Shown here piece by piece: positions 23,764-33,595 of a DNA stretch of 64,000 nt. The notes beneath the pieces were generated by a model. That model did no database searches. It was not told the origin of the DNA and worked only from the letters and a program-made list of their open reading frames with translations. Positions within the stretch are counted from its first letter, which is position 1. Every line of letters begins with the position of its first letter. This stretch comes from Bradyrhizobium sp. 1 (lineage in GTDB: Bacteria; Pseudomonadota; Alphaproteobacteria; Rhizobiales; Xanthobacteraceae), in assembly GCF_023073315.1 (NCBI RefSeq), contig NZ_JADPJH010000022.1:377944-441943 (forward strand), in the 5' to 3' direction. The position numbers were made by a program, and so were the translations under genes.

Positions 23764-26124
23764 TCACTCCCCGATCAGCTTCAGCCACTCGTCTTCGGTC
23801 AGCACATGGACGCCGTGCTTGTTGGCTTCGGCGAGCTTCGAGCCGGCGCCGGGGCCGGCGACGACGAGATCGGTCTTCTTCGATACCGAGCCCGACACCT
23901 TCGCTCCCAGCCGTTCGGCCGTCGCCTTGGCCTCGTCGCGCGTCATCTTCTCCAGCGAGCCCGTGAACACCACGGTCTTGCCCGCGACAGCCGAATTGCT
24001 CTTCGGCTTCTCGGCGTCGACGATCTCGACTTCCCCAGTCAACCGTTCGACGATGCGGCGGTTGTGGCTCTCTCCGAAATAATCGGCGATGCTCTTGATC
24101 ACGGTGTCGCCGATCTGGTCGAGAGCATCCATCTCGGCGATCGCCTCCTCGTTGCCCCTGGCGACCTTCAGGCAGGCATCGTGGAAGACATCCCAGGAGC
24201 CGTAACCGCGGGCCAACGCCAGCGCCGTGGTCTCCCCGACATGGCGCATGCCGAGCGCGTAGACGAAACGCTCCAGCGCGATTTTGCGCCGGCTCTCGAT
24301 GGCACCGAACAGATTGCGCACCGAGGTCTCGCCGTAGCCCTCGATCTCCTCGAGCTTAAGTTTCGAGTTGCGCTTCTCTAGCGTGAAGATGTCGGCGGGC
24401 TCCTTCACAAAACCTTCGTCGAAGAAATACTGGAGCTGCTTCTCGCCGAGACCGTCGATATCGAAGGCCCGCCGCGACACGAACAGTTTCAAGTGCTCGA
24501 TCTTCTGATAGGGGCAGGCGAACTCGCCGGTGCAGCGGGCGCGTGATTCCTCTTCGCCGGCGGCCGTCTCCCCGCGCACGACGTCGGTGTGCAGCGGGCA
24601 CGGGCACTTCTTCGGAAATTGGTATTCCTTAGCGCTCTTCGGTCGCTTTTCGAGGACAACGTCGACGACCTGCGGGATCACGTCGCCGGCGCGCTGGATC
24701 ACGACGGTGTCGCCGATCCTGATGTCGCGGCCCTCGCGCAGCACCTCGCCCTTGTTGCCGATGCCTTTGATGTAGTCCTCATTGTGCAGAGTGACGTTCT
24801 GTACGATCACGCCGCCGACCCCGACCGGTTCGAGCTTACCGACCGGCGTGAACGAACCGGTGCGGCCGACCTGGATCTCGATGTCGCGCAATACAGTCAT
24901 GGCCTGCTCAGCGGGGAACTTGTGCGCGATTGCCCAGCGCGGCGCGTCGGAAACAGAACCTAGACGCTCTTGCCAAGCCAAGCGGTCGACCTTGTAAACC
25001 ACTCCGTCAATATCGTAGTCGAGCTTTGCGCGCCGTTCTTCAATGTTGTGATAGAACTTCAACAAATCGCTGATTGAATGACAGCGTTTTGTAAGCGGAT
25101 TGATTTTGAAGCCGCATCGTTCGAACCAATGCAGCATTCCGACTTGCGTACTTTCCGGCACATTAGTCATAGCCCCCCAAGCGTACGCAAAGAAGCCCAA
25201 TGGCCTTGAAGCAGTAATCGAGGGATCTTTTTGCCTGAGAGAACCAGCTGCAGAATTCCGCGGATTGGCGAATACGGCTTCACCAGCTGACTTCTGTCGC
25301 TCATTTAGCTTTAGGAAAGCCTTCTTCGTCATATAGACTTCGCCACGCACCTCACAAACATCCGGAACGTTTCGTCCCTCCAGCTTCTCTGGCACGTCCT
25401 TGAGCGTTCGAACATTTGCCGTAACATCTTCGCCTTCGGAACCATCTCCGCGGGTCGCAGCCTTGACCAATTCCCCACCTTCGTAGCGCAGCGACATTGA
25501 CAGTCCATCGATCTTCGGCTCCGCACTAAAATCTAAATGATCATCATTGAGCCTCAAAAAGCGAACAATGCGTCCTACGAAGTCACGAACATCTTCCTCG
25601 ACGAATGCATTATCGAGAGAAAGCATCGGAACCGTGTGGCGCACTTTTCCGAAAGCTCGTGAAGGCCTTGAGCCAACGGTCACGGGGGATACTTGTAAAT
25701 CGGGGCGCATCCGCAGAAGAAGCTGCGCTATCGCTTTCAGAGCGTCGTATTCTGCATCCTTATAGTCAGTTCCCAGCGTGGTGTTATACTGACTGTCCAA
25801 AATGCCTTTGAAAGACAGAAGGCCCTCATAGGCATTGTGAAGACCTGCAATCGGCGCAGTTGATAGTTGCTCGCGCCATCGTTCGGGAGCCTCCGAAGTA
25901 ACGCTATTAGCAATTTGATCGTGAAATGAGACGTACAGATTATCTAGGGTCCCCTTCGGAAGCTTTGACAAAGCCTTCTTCAGAGTTTCCCGCTTGAACT
26001 GCTTGATGAATCTTGAAAAATCACGAGCCAGTTGATCTGCCTCAATTGCCTTGTCGTTTGGCAGGGCAGAACCGTCTTCAAAGAGTAGGCTCTCGTCAGG
26101 CTGAGATCGCTTGCTTTTCTTCAT
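23764..26124 (-). CDS. ligA: NAD-dependent DNA ligase, compositional mosaic
   Basis: This 786-residue replicative ligase is longer than the usual ~670-720. The adenylation lysine is Lys204 in EPKIDGLS. The OB fold, zinc finger (Cys in KKCPCPL and RCTGEFACPY), helix-hairpin-helix region and C-terminal BRCT domain (KTVVFTGSLEKMTRDEA...) follow. The first ~90 residues are an extension with no clear match, and domain Ia (YKDAEYDALKA) starts late. Composition changes sharply near base 24,955 (residue ~390). Upstream coding lines are 43-50% GC by hand count, against about 63% for the rest. The gene therefore looks like a recombinant of a foreign 5' half with a native 3' half. All key motifs are intact, so it should be functional. 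Confidence 0.92.
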   Translation of the reverse strand: MKKSKRSQPDESLLFEDGSALPNDKAIEADQLARDFSRFIKQFKRETLKKALSKLPKGTLDNLYVSFHDQIANSVTSEAPERWREQLSTAPIAGLHNAYEGLLSFKGILDSQYNTTLGTDYKDAEYDALKAIAQLLLRMRPDLQVSPVTVGSRPSRAFGKVRHTVPMLSLDNAFVEEDVRDFVGRIVRFLRLNDDHLDFSAEPKIDGLSMSLRYEGGELVKAATRGDGSEGEDVTANVRTLKDVPEKLEGRNVPDVCEVRGEVYMTKKAFLKLNERQKSAGEAVFANPRNSAAGSLRQKDPSITASRPLGFFAYAWGAMTNVPESTQVGMLHWFERCGFKINPLTKRCHSISDLLKFYHNIEERRAKLDYDIDGVVYKVDRLAWQERLGSVSDAPRWAIAHKFPAEQAMTVLRDIEIQVGRTGSFTPVGKLEPVGVGGVIVQNVTLHNEDYIKGIGNKGEVLREGRDIRIGDTVVIQRAGDVIPQVVDVVLEKRPKSAKEYQFPKKCPCPLHTDVVRGETAAGEEESRARCTGEFACPYQKIEHLKLFVSRRAFDIDGLGEKQLQYFFDEGFVKEPADIFTLEKRNSKLKLEEIEGYGETSVRNLFGAIESRRKIALERFVYALGMRHVGETTALALARGYGSWDVFHDACLKVARGNEEAIAEMDALDQIGDTVIKSIADYFGESHNRRIVERLTGEVEIVDAEKPKSNSAVAGKTVVFTGSLEKMTRDEAKATAERLGAKVSGSVSKKTDLVVAGPGAGSKLAEANKHGVHVLTEDEWLKLIGE

Positions 26125-26246
26125 CCAGCGAAAATAGCACCGAAGTTACAAATTGAAAGACGCGCCCGTATTCCAATGTGCGGTTTCAAGCAGACGGACC
26201 TAGAACATCTCGCTAGCATTTCGCCTACGGTGAGGGCTGTCTCAGC

Positions 26247-27917
26247 CTAACTCGCCGCCTTGAGCAGCCGGTCCGCGGCCGCCCTCGCCTCGGCCGTGAT
26301 CTCGGCACCCGCGAGCATGCGCGCGATTTCCTCGCGGCGGTGGTCGGCGGCGAGCGTGTTGACGCGGGTGGCGACGCGCTTGCCCTTGTCCAGCGCGTCC
26401 TTGGAGATCAGCAGATGCTGGTCGGCGCGGGCGGCGACCTGCGGGGCGTGGGTCACGGCCATCACCTGGACCTTGCCGGCAAGCCGCGCCAGCCGCCCGC
26501 CGATGGCATCCGCCACCGCGCCGCCGACGCCGGTATCGATCTCGTCGAACACGAGTGTCGGCGCCGAGCCGCGGTCGGACAGCACGACCTTGAGCGCCAG
26601 CAGGAAGCGCGACAGCTCGCCGCCGGAGGCGACCTTCATCATCGGCCCCGGCTTGGTGCCCGGATTGGTCTGCACCCAGAACTCGACGCGGTCGAACCCT
26701 TGCGGCCCTGGAGCTGCCTCATCGGTCGCGACCTGGGTCATGAATTTGGCGCGTTCGAGCTTGAGCGGCGCAAGCTCGGCATTGACGGCCTTGTTGAGCT
26801 TCTCCGCCGATTTCTGCCGCACCAGCGACAGCTTCTTCGCCGCAGCTGCATAGCGCGCATCGGCCTCGATCGCGGCCTGCTCCAGCTTCTTCAAGCGCGA
26901 GGCGCCGGCGTCGATCAGCACGACGTCGGCGGCGTATTGGGCGGCGAGTGCGGCGAGCTGATCTACGGGCGTCGAATATTTGCGCGAGGCGGCGCGCAGG
27001 GCGAACAGCCGCTCCTCGATGCGTTCGAGCTCGGCCGGGTCGAAATCGGTTGCGGCAAGTGCTGCCAGGAGATGCTGGTCGGCTTCCTCCAGCGCGTTGA
27101 TCGCGATGTCGATCGCCTTCACGGCAGGCTCGACCAGCGCCGGCGAATTGACGCCGCGGCGCTCCAGTCGGCGAACCGCGGCGGCGAGTGTTGCGACCGG
27201 CGAATGGTGGCCGCCGACCGCCTCTTGCGCCTCGCGCAGATCGGAGGCGATTTTCTCGCCCTGCATCATGGTGGTACGGCGGTTGGCCAGCAAAGTCTCC
27301 TCGCCCTCCTTGGGCGCGAGCTGCTTCAGCTCATCGGAGGCGTGGCGCAGATAGTCGGCCTCGCGCGCGGCGCGCTCCATGCCGGCGCGATGTTCTTCCA
27401 GCGCGGTGTTGGCGGTGCGGCGGGCATCCCAGAGCGCTTCGACCGCCGTGACGTCCTTTTCGATGCCGGCAAAGGCATCGAGCAGGCGGCGATGGGTGGC
27501 GGCATCGACCAGCGCGCGCTCGTCATGCTGGCCGTGGATTTCGACCAGGGCGGCGCCGACCGCCTTCAGCGTCTGCACGCTGATCGACTGGTCGTTGATG
27601 AAGGCGCGGGTGCGGCCGTCGGCGAGCTGCACCCGGCGGAGAATCATCTCGCCGGTATCCTCCAGGCCGTTCTCGGCGAGGATTTTCGCTGCGGGGTGAT
27701 TTTTGGGGATATCGAAGACGGCAGTCACCTGCCCCTGCTCCGCACCGTGGCGCACGAGACCCGCGTCGCCGCGGCCGCCAAGCGCCAGTGCAAAGGCATC
27801 GAGCAGAATGGATTTGCCCGCACCGGTCTCGCCGGTCAAAACCGCGAGGCCGGTTGCGAATTCGATATCGAGCCGTTCGATCAGGACGATGTCACGGATC
27901 GACAGACGCGCCAGCAT
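26247..27917 (-). CDS. recN: DNA repair protein RecN
   Basis: This 556-residue SMC-like ATPase helps double-strand-break repair. Walker A is GETGAGKS (29-36). The central ~300 residues are rich in Ala, Glu, Arg and Leu, consistent with a coiled coil. The ABC signature ASGGELSRFLLALK and Walker B TLVFDEIDTG follow near the C-terminus. The ATG at 27917 begins MLARLSIRDIVLIERL, the standard RecN N-terminus. It lies 24 bases downstream of bamD on the same strand and 122 bases upstream of ligA, so the three may share transcripts. Confidence 0.95.
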   Translation of the reverse strand: MLARLSIRDIVLIERLDIEFATGLAVLTGETGAGKSILLDAFALALGGRGDAGLVRHGAEQGQVTAVFDIPKNHPAAKILAENGLEDTGEMILRRVQLADGRTRAFINDQSISVQTLKAVGAALVEIHGQHDERALVDAATHRRLLDAFAGIEKDVTAVEALWDARRTANTALEEHRAGMERAAREADYLRHASDELKQLAPKEGEETLLANRRTTMMQGEKIASDLREAQEAVGGHHSPVATLAAAVRRLERRGVNSPALVEPAVKAIDIAINALEEADQHLLAALAATDFDPAELERIEERLFALRAASRKYSTPVDQLAALAAQYAADVVLIDAGASRLKKLEQAAIEADARYAAAAKKLSLVRQKSAEKLNKAVNAELAPLKLERAKFMTQVATDEAAPGPQGFDRVEFWVQTNPGTKPGPMMKVASGGELSRFLLALKVVLSDRGSAPTLVFDEIDTGVGGAVADAIGGRLARLAGKVQVMAVTHAPQVAARADQHLLISKDALDKGKRVATRVNTLAADHRREEIARMLAGAEITAEARAAADRLLKAAS

Positions 27918-27941
27918 GGAACCAAATTTCCTAGCCGAGAC

Positions 27942-28829
27942 CTAGAGGCCTATCTTCTTGAAGGCCCTGCTCATCCAGGAACCCTGATTCTCGCTCGGTT
28001 CGAGACCACCGGATTTTACAAGATTATAGGCGTCTTTGTACCAGCGGCTGTCAGGAAAATTGTGGCCAAGCACGGCGGCCGCGGTCTGGGCCTCGCCGAC
28101 GATGCCGATCGCCATATAGGACTCGGTCAGCCGGTAGAGTGCCTCTTCGACATGGCGCGTGGTCTGGTACTGGGTGACGACGGTCTTGTAGCGGTTGATC
28201 GCCGCCGTGTAGTCGCGCTTCTGCGCGTAATAGCGGCCGACGTTCATTTCCTTGCCGGCGAGCTGGTCGCGCGCACCTTCGATCTTGGCCTTGGCGGAGG
28301 TCGCATATTCGGAGGTCGGATATTTGCGCACCACCTCTTCCAGGGAGGCGATCGCCTTCTCGGTGCGGCTCTGGTCGCGGCTGATGTCCGGGATCTGGTC
28401 GTAATGCGAGGCGGCAATCAGGTATTGCGCATAGGCCGCGTCCGGGCTGCCGGGATGCAGCGTGACATAGCGGGTGGCGGCGCCGATGCAGCCGTCATAG
28501 TCGCCGCCCTGGTAGGAGGCGTAAGCGGACATCAGCAGCGATTTGCGGGCCCAGTCGGAATAAGGATGCTGGCGGTCGACCTCTTCGAACTTCTTGTTCG
28601 CCGCCTTCATGTCCTTCTTCTCGTTCATGAGGTACAGGCCCTCATTGTAGATCTTGTCGGCGGGCTCCTCGGTGAAGGTGTCGTCCTTGGCGGTGAACTT
28701 GTCCCAGAGCGCGCCGGTGCCGCAGCCGGCCAGCGGCAGCGCGAGCATGACGAAGGTCGCGGCGTGAAGCAGCCCGCGGACTCGGGACGAGACCTGGAGA
28801 TATCCGCGCGTCATACGCTGTGCCGACAT
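27942..28829 (-). CDS. bamD: Outer membrane assembly lipoprotein BamD
   Basis: This ~295-residue lipoprotein is a component of the BAM complex that inserts beta-barrel proteins into the outer membrane. The N-terminal signal region ends in the lipobox LAGC (in MLALPLAGCGTG), so the cysteine is lipidated. TPR-like repeats follow (for example DWARKSLLMSAYASYQGGDYDGC and YPTSEYATSAKAKIEGA). The ATG at 28829 (MSAQRMTRG) is preferred because it sits closest before the signal peptide; the frame is open to 29003. The C-terminus ends SRAFKKIGL. It lies between lpxC and recN, a conserved alphaproteobacterial arrangement. Confidence 0.92.
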   Translation of the reverse strand: MSAQRMTRGYLQVSSRVRGLLHAATFVMLALPLAGCGTGALWDKFTAKDDTFTEEPADKIYNEGLYLMNEKKDMKAANKKFEEVDRQHPYSDWARKSLLMSAYASYQGGDYDGCIGAATRYVTLHPGSPDAAYAQYLIAASHYDQIPDISRDQSRTEKAIASLEEVVRKYPTSEYATSAKAKIEGARDQLAGKEMNVGRYYAQKRDYTAAINRYKTVVTQYQTTRHVEEALYRLTESYMAIGIVGEAQTAAAVLGHNFPDSRWYKDAYNLVKSGGLEPSENQGSWMSRAFKKIGL

Positions 28830-29066
28830 GAGTTTAAGCCCTGACGCCCTGTGATGCGGTGCCCGCCAGCCGATGAACCCCATCATGGGCGCGAAATGTA
28901 GCCGTGGCGCCTGCCATGCGACCACGCCGGTGTAACCGAAAAGCGATCTTGAACCAACCGGATAGGCAGGCATTCCGCCCGGATTAAGGCGAATGCGCCG
29001 CAATCCTAGCCGATCATCGTTACCAGGAGTTTCCCGGAGAAAGTCCGGCCAATCGCCTGCGGCAGG

Positions 29067-30029
29067 TCAGGACACGTCCGGCCCGTAGGCCGCAGCGATC
29101 CGGCCACCGACGATACCGCGGCCGACTTCGCCCACGGGACGCGTGGTGCGGCGGACCGCCTCGCCCTCGACCACACGCCAGGCGGTACGGTCGGCGAGCA
29201 GCGCGGTCAGGACGGCGTGGTTGAGCTTGTGGCCGCCACGCACCGAACGGTAAGCGCCAAGCAGCGGCAGGCCGGCCAGCGCGAGGTCGCCGATCACGTC
29301 CAGCACCTTGTGGCGGGCACATTCGTCGGCGTAGCGCAGGCCCTCGGTGTTGAGCAGCCGTTCTTCGTCGAACACGACGGTATTGTCGAAGGAGGCACCG
29401 AGCGCGTAGCCCGCGCTCCAGAGCCGGGCAACGTCGCTCATCAGGCCGAAGGTCCGGGCCCGGCCGACTTCGCGGCGGAAACGTTCCGGGTTGAGGTCGA
29501 AGCCGTAGCTCTGCTGGCCGATGACGGGATTGGTGAAGTCGATCTCGACCTCGGCGCGGAAACCGTTGGCGTAGGGCCGGATTTCGCCGAAGGAGTCGCC
29601 GATCTTGACCGAGATCGGCTTCAAAACCTGAATGAAGCGACGCTGCGCCGGCTGAGTGACGATGCCAGCCTGGTCGATCGCCGCAATGAAGGCCGCGGCG
29701 CTGCCGTCCATGATCGGCACTTCCGGACCGTCGATCTCGATGGTGGCGTTGTCGACGCCCATGCCCCGCAGCGCAGCAAGCACATGCTCGGCGGTGGAGA
29801 CCAGCGGGCCGTTGCGATCACCGAGGACGGTGGCGAAGTCGGTCGCGATCACCTGATCGGCGGTCGCCTGAACTTCGCGGTCACTTCCCTCAAGGCCGGT
29901 GCGGACAAAAATAAAACCTGCGTCAACAGGTGCAGGCCCAAGCGTGAGAGTGACGGGAAGACCGGAGTGAACGCCCACGCCTGCCACGGTGGCTTGCGCA
30001 CGAAGCGTTGTTTGCCGGCTAAATTTCAT
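29067..30029 (-). CDS. lpxC: UDP-3-O-acyl-N-acetylglucosamine deacetylase
   Basis: This 320-residue zinc enzyme catalyses the committed step of lipid A synthesis. The zinc ligands are visible in STAEHVLAALRG (His) and in ECARHKVLDVIGDLAL (His and Asp). The N-terminal RQTTLRAQATVAGVGVHSG is typical of LpxC. The ATG at 30029 (MKFSRQ) is used; a GTG at 30053 in frame is less likely. It follows ftsZ after 359 bases, the usual position at the end of the dcw cluster, but a strong hairpin between the two suggests it has its own promoter. Confidence 0.95.
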   Translation of the reverse strand: MKFSRQTTLRAQATVAGVGVHSGLPVTLTLGPAPVDAGFIFVRTGLEGSDREVQATADQVIATDFATVLGDRNGPLVSTAEHVLAALRGMGVDNATIEIDGPEVPIMDGSAAAFIAAIDQAGIVTQPAQRRFIQVLKPISVKIGDSFGEIRPYANGFRAEVEIDFTNPVIGQQSYGFDLNPERFRREVGRARTFGLMSDVARLWSAGYALGASFDNTVVFDEERLLNTEGLRYADECARHKVLDVIGDLALAGLPLLGAYRSVRGGHKLNHAVLTALLADRTAWRVVEGEAVRRTTRPVGEVGRGIVGGRIAAAYGPDVS

Positions 30030-30388
30030 CAGGAACCGCCCCACTACGACCACTGCGACTTATACTAAACTCGATCGATCGACCAAGGCCGTCGTCCGAA
30101 TCCGTATCCCCAAGTCACGGCAAACCATAGTTGCTGCCTCAAACAGCGCCAACTCACGCTTTTTTACCGATTGTTACCCCAAACCTGCCGTATTCGCGCC
30201 AAGGCTTAACCAAATTGCGCCGAGTTTTGGAGCCGCTTCCGGCAGTTTTACTGAACCATTGAATACGTAATTAATGATTTAAAATCAGTTGCTTGGTCGC
30301 GCAATCCGGATATGCACGGGGCGATAAGGAAAGGTCCCGGCGAGCTGCTCGCCGGGACCTTTTTTCGTCTGCCTTATTGTAACGATCC
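30030..30388. other. ftsZ-lpxC intergenic region
   Basis: These 359 bases hold the ftsZ terminator hairpin (30331-30361) and, nearer lpxC, an AT-rich stretch (about 30,250-30,290, with AATTAATGATTTAAAA) suitable for the lpxC promoter on the minus strand. Exact -35/-10 boxes are not clear. No gene is seen. Confidence 0.5.
30331..30361. terminator. Strong hairpin terminator after ftsZ
   Basis: AAGGTCCCGGCGAG and CTCGCCGGGACCTT form a perfect 14-bp stem around CTG. A T-run follows on the plus strand, and TTTCCTTAT follows on the minus strand, so it can stop transcription from ftsZ and in the opposite direction. It lies 28 bases past the ftsZ stop. Confidence 0.85.
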
Positions 30389-32185
30389 TCAGGTCGCCTG
30401 ACGCCGCAGGAAGGCCGGGATATCAAGATGGTCGTCGCCCTGTGGCGCCGGCGCAACAGGCGCCGGGCGGCCATGCATGTCCAAGCCCTGCGGCGCGGGA
30501 CGGCGGGCGTACTCCGATACCGGCTCACTGGCTGCGATCTGCTGCGCCACGGACTTCTGCGGGCGGCGATCCGGCAGCGGCGGCATCGCGGGACCGGCGG
30601 TGCGGGCGGCGATCGGCGCCTCGCTCTCCTCGTCGCGGCGGCCGAGGCCGACATTGGCGAGGCGCTGGAGCAGCGACAGGCGGCTCTTCTGCGGAGTTTC
30701 TTCCTCGAGCTCACCGCGGGCCTGACGAATCTCGGCCTGGGCCGGCATCGGCAGTTCCTCGATACGCGGCATCCGCGGCGCACGCATAGGCCCACGCTCG
30801 GCCTGCGGCGGGATGAAGGTTTCCGGCGTCATCGGCTCATGCATGTTTATCGGCGCCTGCTCAGGCTCCGGGAACAGCGTGGGCTTCTGCGCGATCGGAC
30901 GCACGGTGACGTCGCCATAGGTCTGCATCGGCGCGGGCGCGTGCGGGACTTCGGCAACGGCAGCGGCGATGGCGGCGAGCGCAGCGCGCTCGACATTGGG
31001 ACGCGGCGCGACAGGCGCGGCAGCCGGGACCTGCGCTTCCAGCTTCTGGGCACGTTCGGCCAGGCGCTGGTTGTCAGCCCGCAGGCGCGCGGTCAGGTCG
31101 GCGAGACGGCTTTCGGCGGCAGCGGCCGGAGCAGCGGGAGCCTGCTGCACCTGCTGCACCTGCTGCGGCGCCGCATTCGCGATCGGAGCGCTGGTGCCCT
31201 TGCTGCTGCGGGCGATCGCGTCCTGCTCGATGCCGGTGGCAACGACCGAAACGCGGATCAGACCATCGAGCGCTTCGTCGAAGGTGGCGCCGACGATGAT
31301 GTTGGCATCCTGATCGACTTCCTCGCGGATGCGGGTCGCGGCTTCGTCGACCTCGAACAGGGTGAGGTCCTTGCCGCCGGTGATGGAGATGAGGAGGCCC
31401 TTGGCGCCCTTCATCGAGGAGTCATCGATCAGCGGGTTGGCGATCGCGGCCTCGGCGGCGGTCAGCGCGCGCTTGTCGCCGGACGCTTCGCCCGTGCCCA
31501 TCATCGCCTTGCCCATCTCACGCATGACGGCGCGGACGTCGGCGAAGTCGAGGTTGATCAGGCCTTCCTTGACCATCAAATCGGTGATGCAGGCAACGCC
31601 GGAGTAGAGCACCTGGTCGGCCATCGCGAAGGCGTCGGCGAAGGTGGTCTTCTCGTTGGCGACCCGGAACAGGTTCTGGTTCGGGATGATCAGCAGCGTA
31701 TCGACGACCTTGTGCAGTTCGTTGATGCCGGCCTCGGCGGTGCGCATGCGGCGGCCGCCCTCGAAGTGGAACGGCTTGGTCACGACGCCGACGGTGAGGA
31801 TGCCCATCTCGCGCGCGATCTTGGCGATGACGGGAGCAGCACCGGTGCCGGTGCCGCCGCCCATGCCGGCGGTGACGAACACCATGTTGGCGCCCGAGAG
31901 ATGGTCGCGGAGTTCGTCCATCACCTCTTCGGCCGCGGCCGCGCCGACGACCGGCTGCGAGCCGGCGCCGAGGCCTTGCGTGGCGGCCGTGCCCATCTGC
32001 ACGATGCGCTGCGCCTTCGACATCGTCAGCGCCTGCGCGTCGGTGTTGGCGACCACGAAGTCGACGCCCTGGAGGCCCGCCGTGATCATGTTGTTGACGG
32101 CGTTGCCGCCGGCGCCGCCGACGCCGAACACGGTGATGCGGGGCTTCAACTCGTGAATATCAGGAGCGTTGATGCTGATGGTCAT
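30389..32185 (-). CDS. ftsZ: Cell division protein FtsZ
   Basis: This 598-residue tubulin-like GTPase forms the division ring. The GTP-binding loop GMGGGTGTGAAPV, the nucleotide motif VFGVGGAGGNAVNNM and the T7 loop NLDFADVRAVM are intact. Residues ~320-585 are a long Ala/Pro/Arg-rich linker, as in alphaproteobacteria. The tail HLDIPAFLRRQ is the conserved peptide that binds FtsA and other partners. It lies 87 bases downstream of ftsA and is followed by a strong terminator. The extended length is normal for the alphaproteobacterial class. Confidence 0.97.
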   Translation of the reverse strand: MTISINAPDIHELKPRITVFGVGGAGGNAVNNMITAGLQGVDFVVANTDAQALTMSKAQRIVQMGTAATQGLGAGSQPVVGAAAAEEVMDELRDHLSGANMVFVTAGMGGGTGTGAAPVIAKIAREMGILTVGVVTKPFHFEGGRRMRTAEAGINELHKVVDTLLIIPNQNLFRVANEKTTFADAFAMADQVLYSGVACITDLMVKEGLINLDFADVRAVMREMGKAMMGTGEASGDKRALTAAEAAIANPLIDDSSMKGAKGLLISITGGKDLTLFEVDEAATRIREEVDQDANIIVGATFDEALDGLIRVSVVATGIEQDAIARSSKGTSAPIANAAPQQVQQVQQAPAAPAAAAESRLADLTARLRADNQRLAERAQKLEAQVPAAAPVAPRPNVERAALAAIAAAVAEVPHAPAPMQTYGDVTVRPIAQKPTLFPEPEQAPINMHEPMTPETFIPPQAERGPMRAPRMPRIEELPMPAQAEIRQARGELEEETPQKSRLSLLQRLANVGLGRRDEESEAPIAARTAGPAMPPLPDRRPQKSVAQQIAASEPVSEYARRPAPQGLDMHGRPAPVAPAPQGDDHLDIPAFLRRQAT

Positions 32186-32272
32186 GTTTGCCTCTCGATC
32201 ACGTGCGCGTGGGTTCGCCCCGGCCGTCGGCCGCGGGAGTTGGTGAAAATCGAAGATTGCGGAAAGCGGTCA

Positions 32273-33595
32273 TCAGAAGCCCTCGCGTAGCCATCGTCCG
32301 ACCTTTCCGAAATATCCGCCGGTTCCTGTCCTGACCTGCTGCCGCGTATGCCGCGGTTCGACATGTTCCTGGTGAACATATTGCGGGTAGACGAGGAGGC
32401 CGGCCGGCACCGCGAACGCGGCGTTCTTCGCCTCGTTGGGCAGCCGGCCGAAGCCGAGCGGACGACCGACCCGAACGGGCCGGCCGAGAATCTGGGTGCC
32501 GAGTTCGACGAGACCGGTCAGCTGCGAGGCGCCGCCGGAGAGCACGACGCGGCCGTTCGGCTCTGAGGCGAAGGGCGAATCCTTCAGCTTGTCCCGAACC
32601 ATTTCGAAGACTTCCTCGGCACGGTGCTTGACGATGTTGGCGATGGTGGCGCGGGAGACGATCTGCGGCAGATCCTGCTCGTCACCGGCTGTCGGTACAG
32701 ACATCAGCTCACGCGAGTCCGATCCGCCGGTGATGACGGTCCCGTATAACGTCTTGATTCGCTCGGCATCGGCAATGGTCGCGGAGAGTCCGCGTGCAAG
32801 ATCCATCGTGATGTGTTGCCCGCCGACCGCAAAACCCGCCGCATGCACGAAGCGTCCGCCGGCATAGACCGCGATCGTGGTGGTGCCCGCGCCCATCTCG
32901 ACGACGGCGGCGCCGAGATCGGCCTCGTCGTCGGTCAGCACCGACAGGCCGGCCACATAGGGGCTCGCCGCCATGGCTTCGACGTTGATGTGGCAGCGTT
33001 CCACCGCCAGCATCAGGTTCCGCGCCACGGTGGCGTCGCAGGTGACGACGTTCATGTCGACACCGAACTGATGGGCGACCATGCCGCGGGGATCGCGGAT
33101 GCCCTTGACGCCGTCGAGCGTGTAGCCGACCGGCAGCGCGTGCAGCACGGTACGGCCTTCGCCGGTGGCGTGGCGCATGCCGGTTGAGGTGACGCGGCTG
33201 ACGTCGGCCTGCGTCACGGCGCCACCGCGGATGTCGGCGGCAGCCTCGACCAGCTGGCCGGAGAGCCGGCCGCCGGAGACCGACAGCAGCACGGAATCAA
33301 CCCGCACTTTGGCCATTTTCTCGGCAAGCCCGACGGCCTGACGCACCGCCTGCTCGCATTCGCCGAGATCGACCACCGCGCCGGCCTTCATGCCGCGCGA
33401 CTGGATCTGGCTGTAGCCGATCAATTCCACCGCATGGGTGCGGTCGCGCAGGGCTTCGCTCGGCGCCGACGGCTTCAGCCGCGCGATCATGCAGGCGATC
33501 TTGCTGGTGCCGATGTCAAGGCAGGCGACGAGGCCGCCGCGCTTGTGCGGCATCTGGCGCGTCTTCGGCGTCTGCGTGCGATCAAGACCGGTCAT
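32273..33595 (-). CDS. ftsA: Cell division protein FtsA
   Basis: This 440-residue actin-like ATPase tethers FtsZ to the membrane. LDIGTSKIACMIAR near residue 27 is the phosphate-1 loop, VEMGAGTTTIAVY the phosphate-2 loop and VVLSGGASQLTGL the adenosine motif. The C-terminal KVGRWLREGF forms the expected membrane-binding amphipathic helix. Its ATG overlaps the ftsQ stop (ATGA at 33592-33595), so it is coupled to ftsQ. Confidence 0.96.
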   Translation of the reverse strand: MTGLDRTQTPKTRQMPHKRGGLVACLDIGTSKIACMIARLKPSAPSEALRDRTHAVELIGYSQIQSRGMKAGAVVDLGECEQAVRQAVGLAEKMAKVRVDSVLLSVSGGRLSGQLVEAAADIRGGAVTQADVSRVTSTGMRHATGEGRTVLHALPVGYTLDGVKGIRDPRGMVAHQFGVDMNVVTCDATVARNLMLAVERCHINVEAMAASPYVAGLSVLTDDEADLGAAVVEMGAGTTTIAVYAGGRFVHAAGFAVGGQHITMDLARGLSATIADAERIKTLYGTVITGGSDSRELMSVPTAGDEQDLPQIVSRATIANIVKHRAEEVFEMVRDKLKDSPFASEPNGRVVLSGGASQLTGLVELGTQILGRPVRVGRPLGFGRLPNEAKNAAFAVPAGLLVYPQYVHQEHVEPRHTRQQVRTGTGGYFGKVGRWLREGF

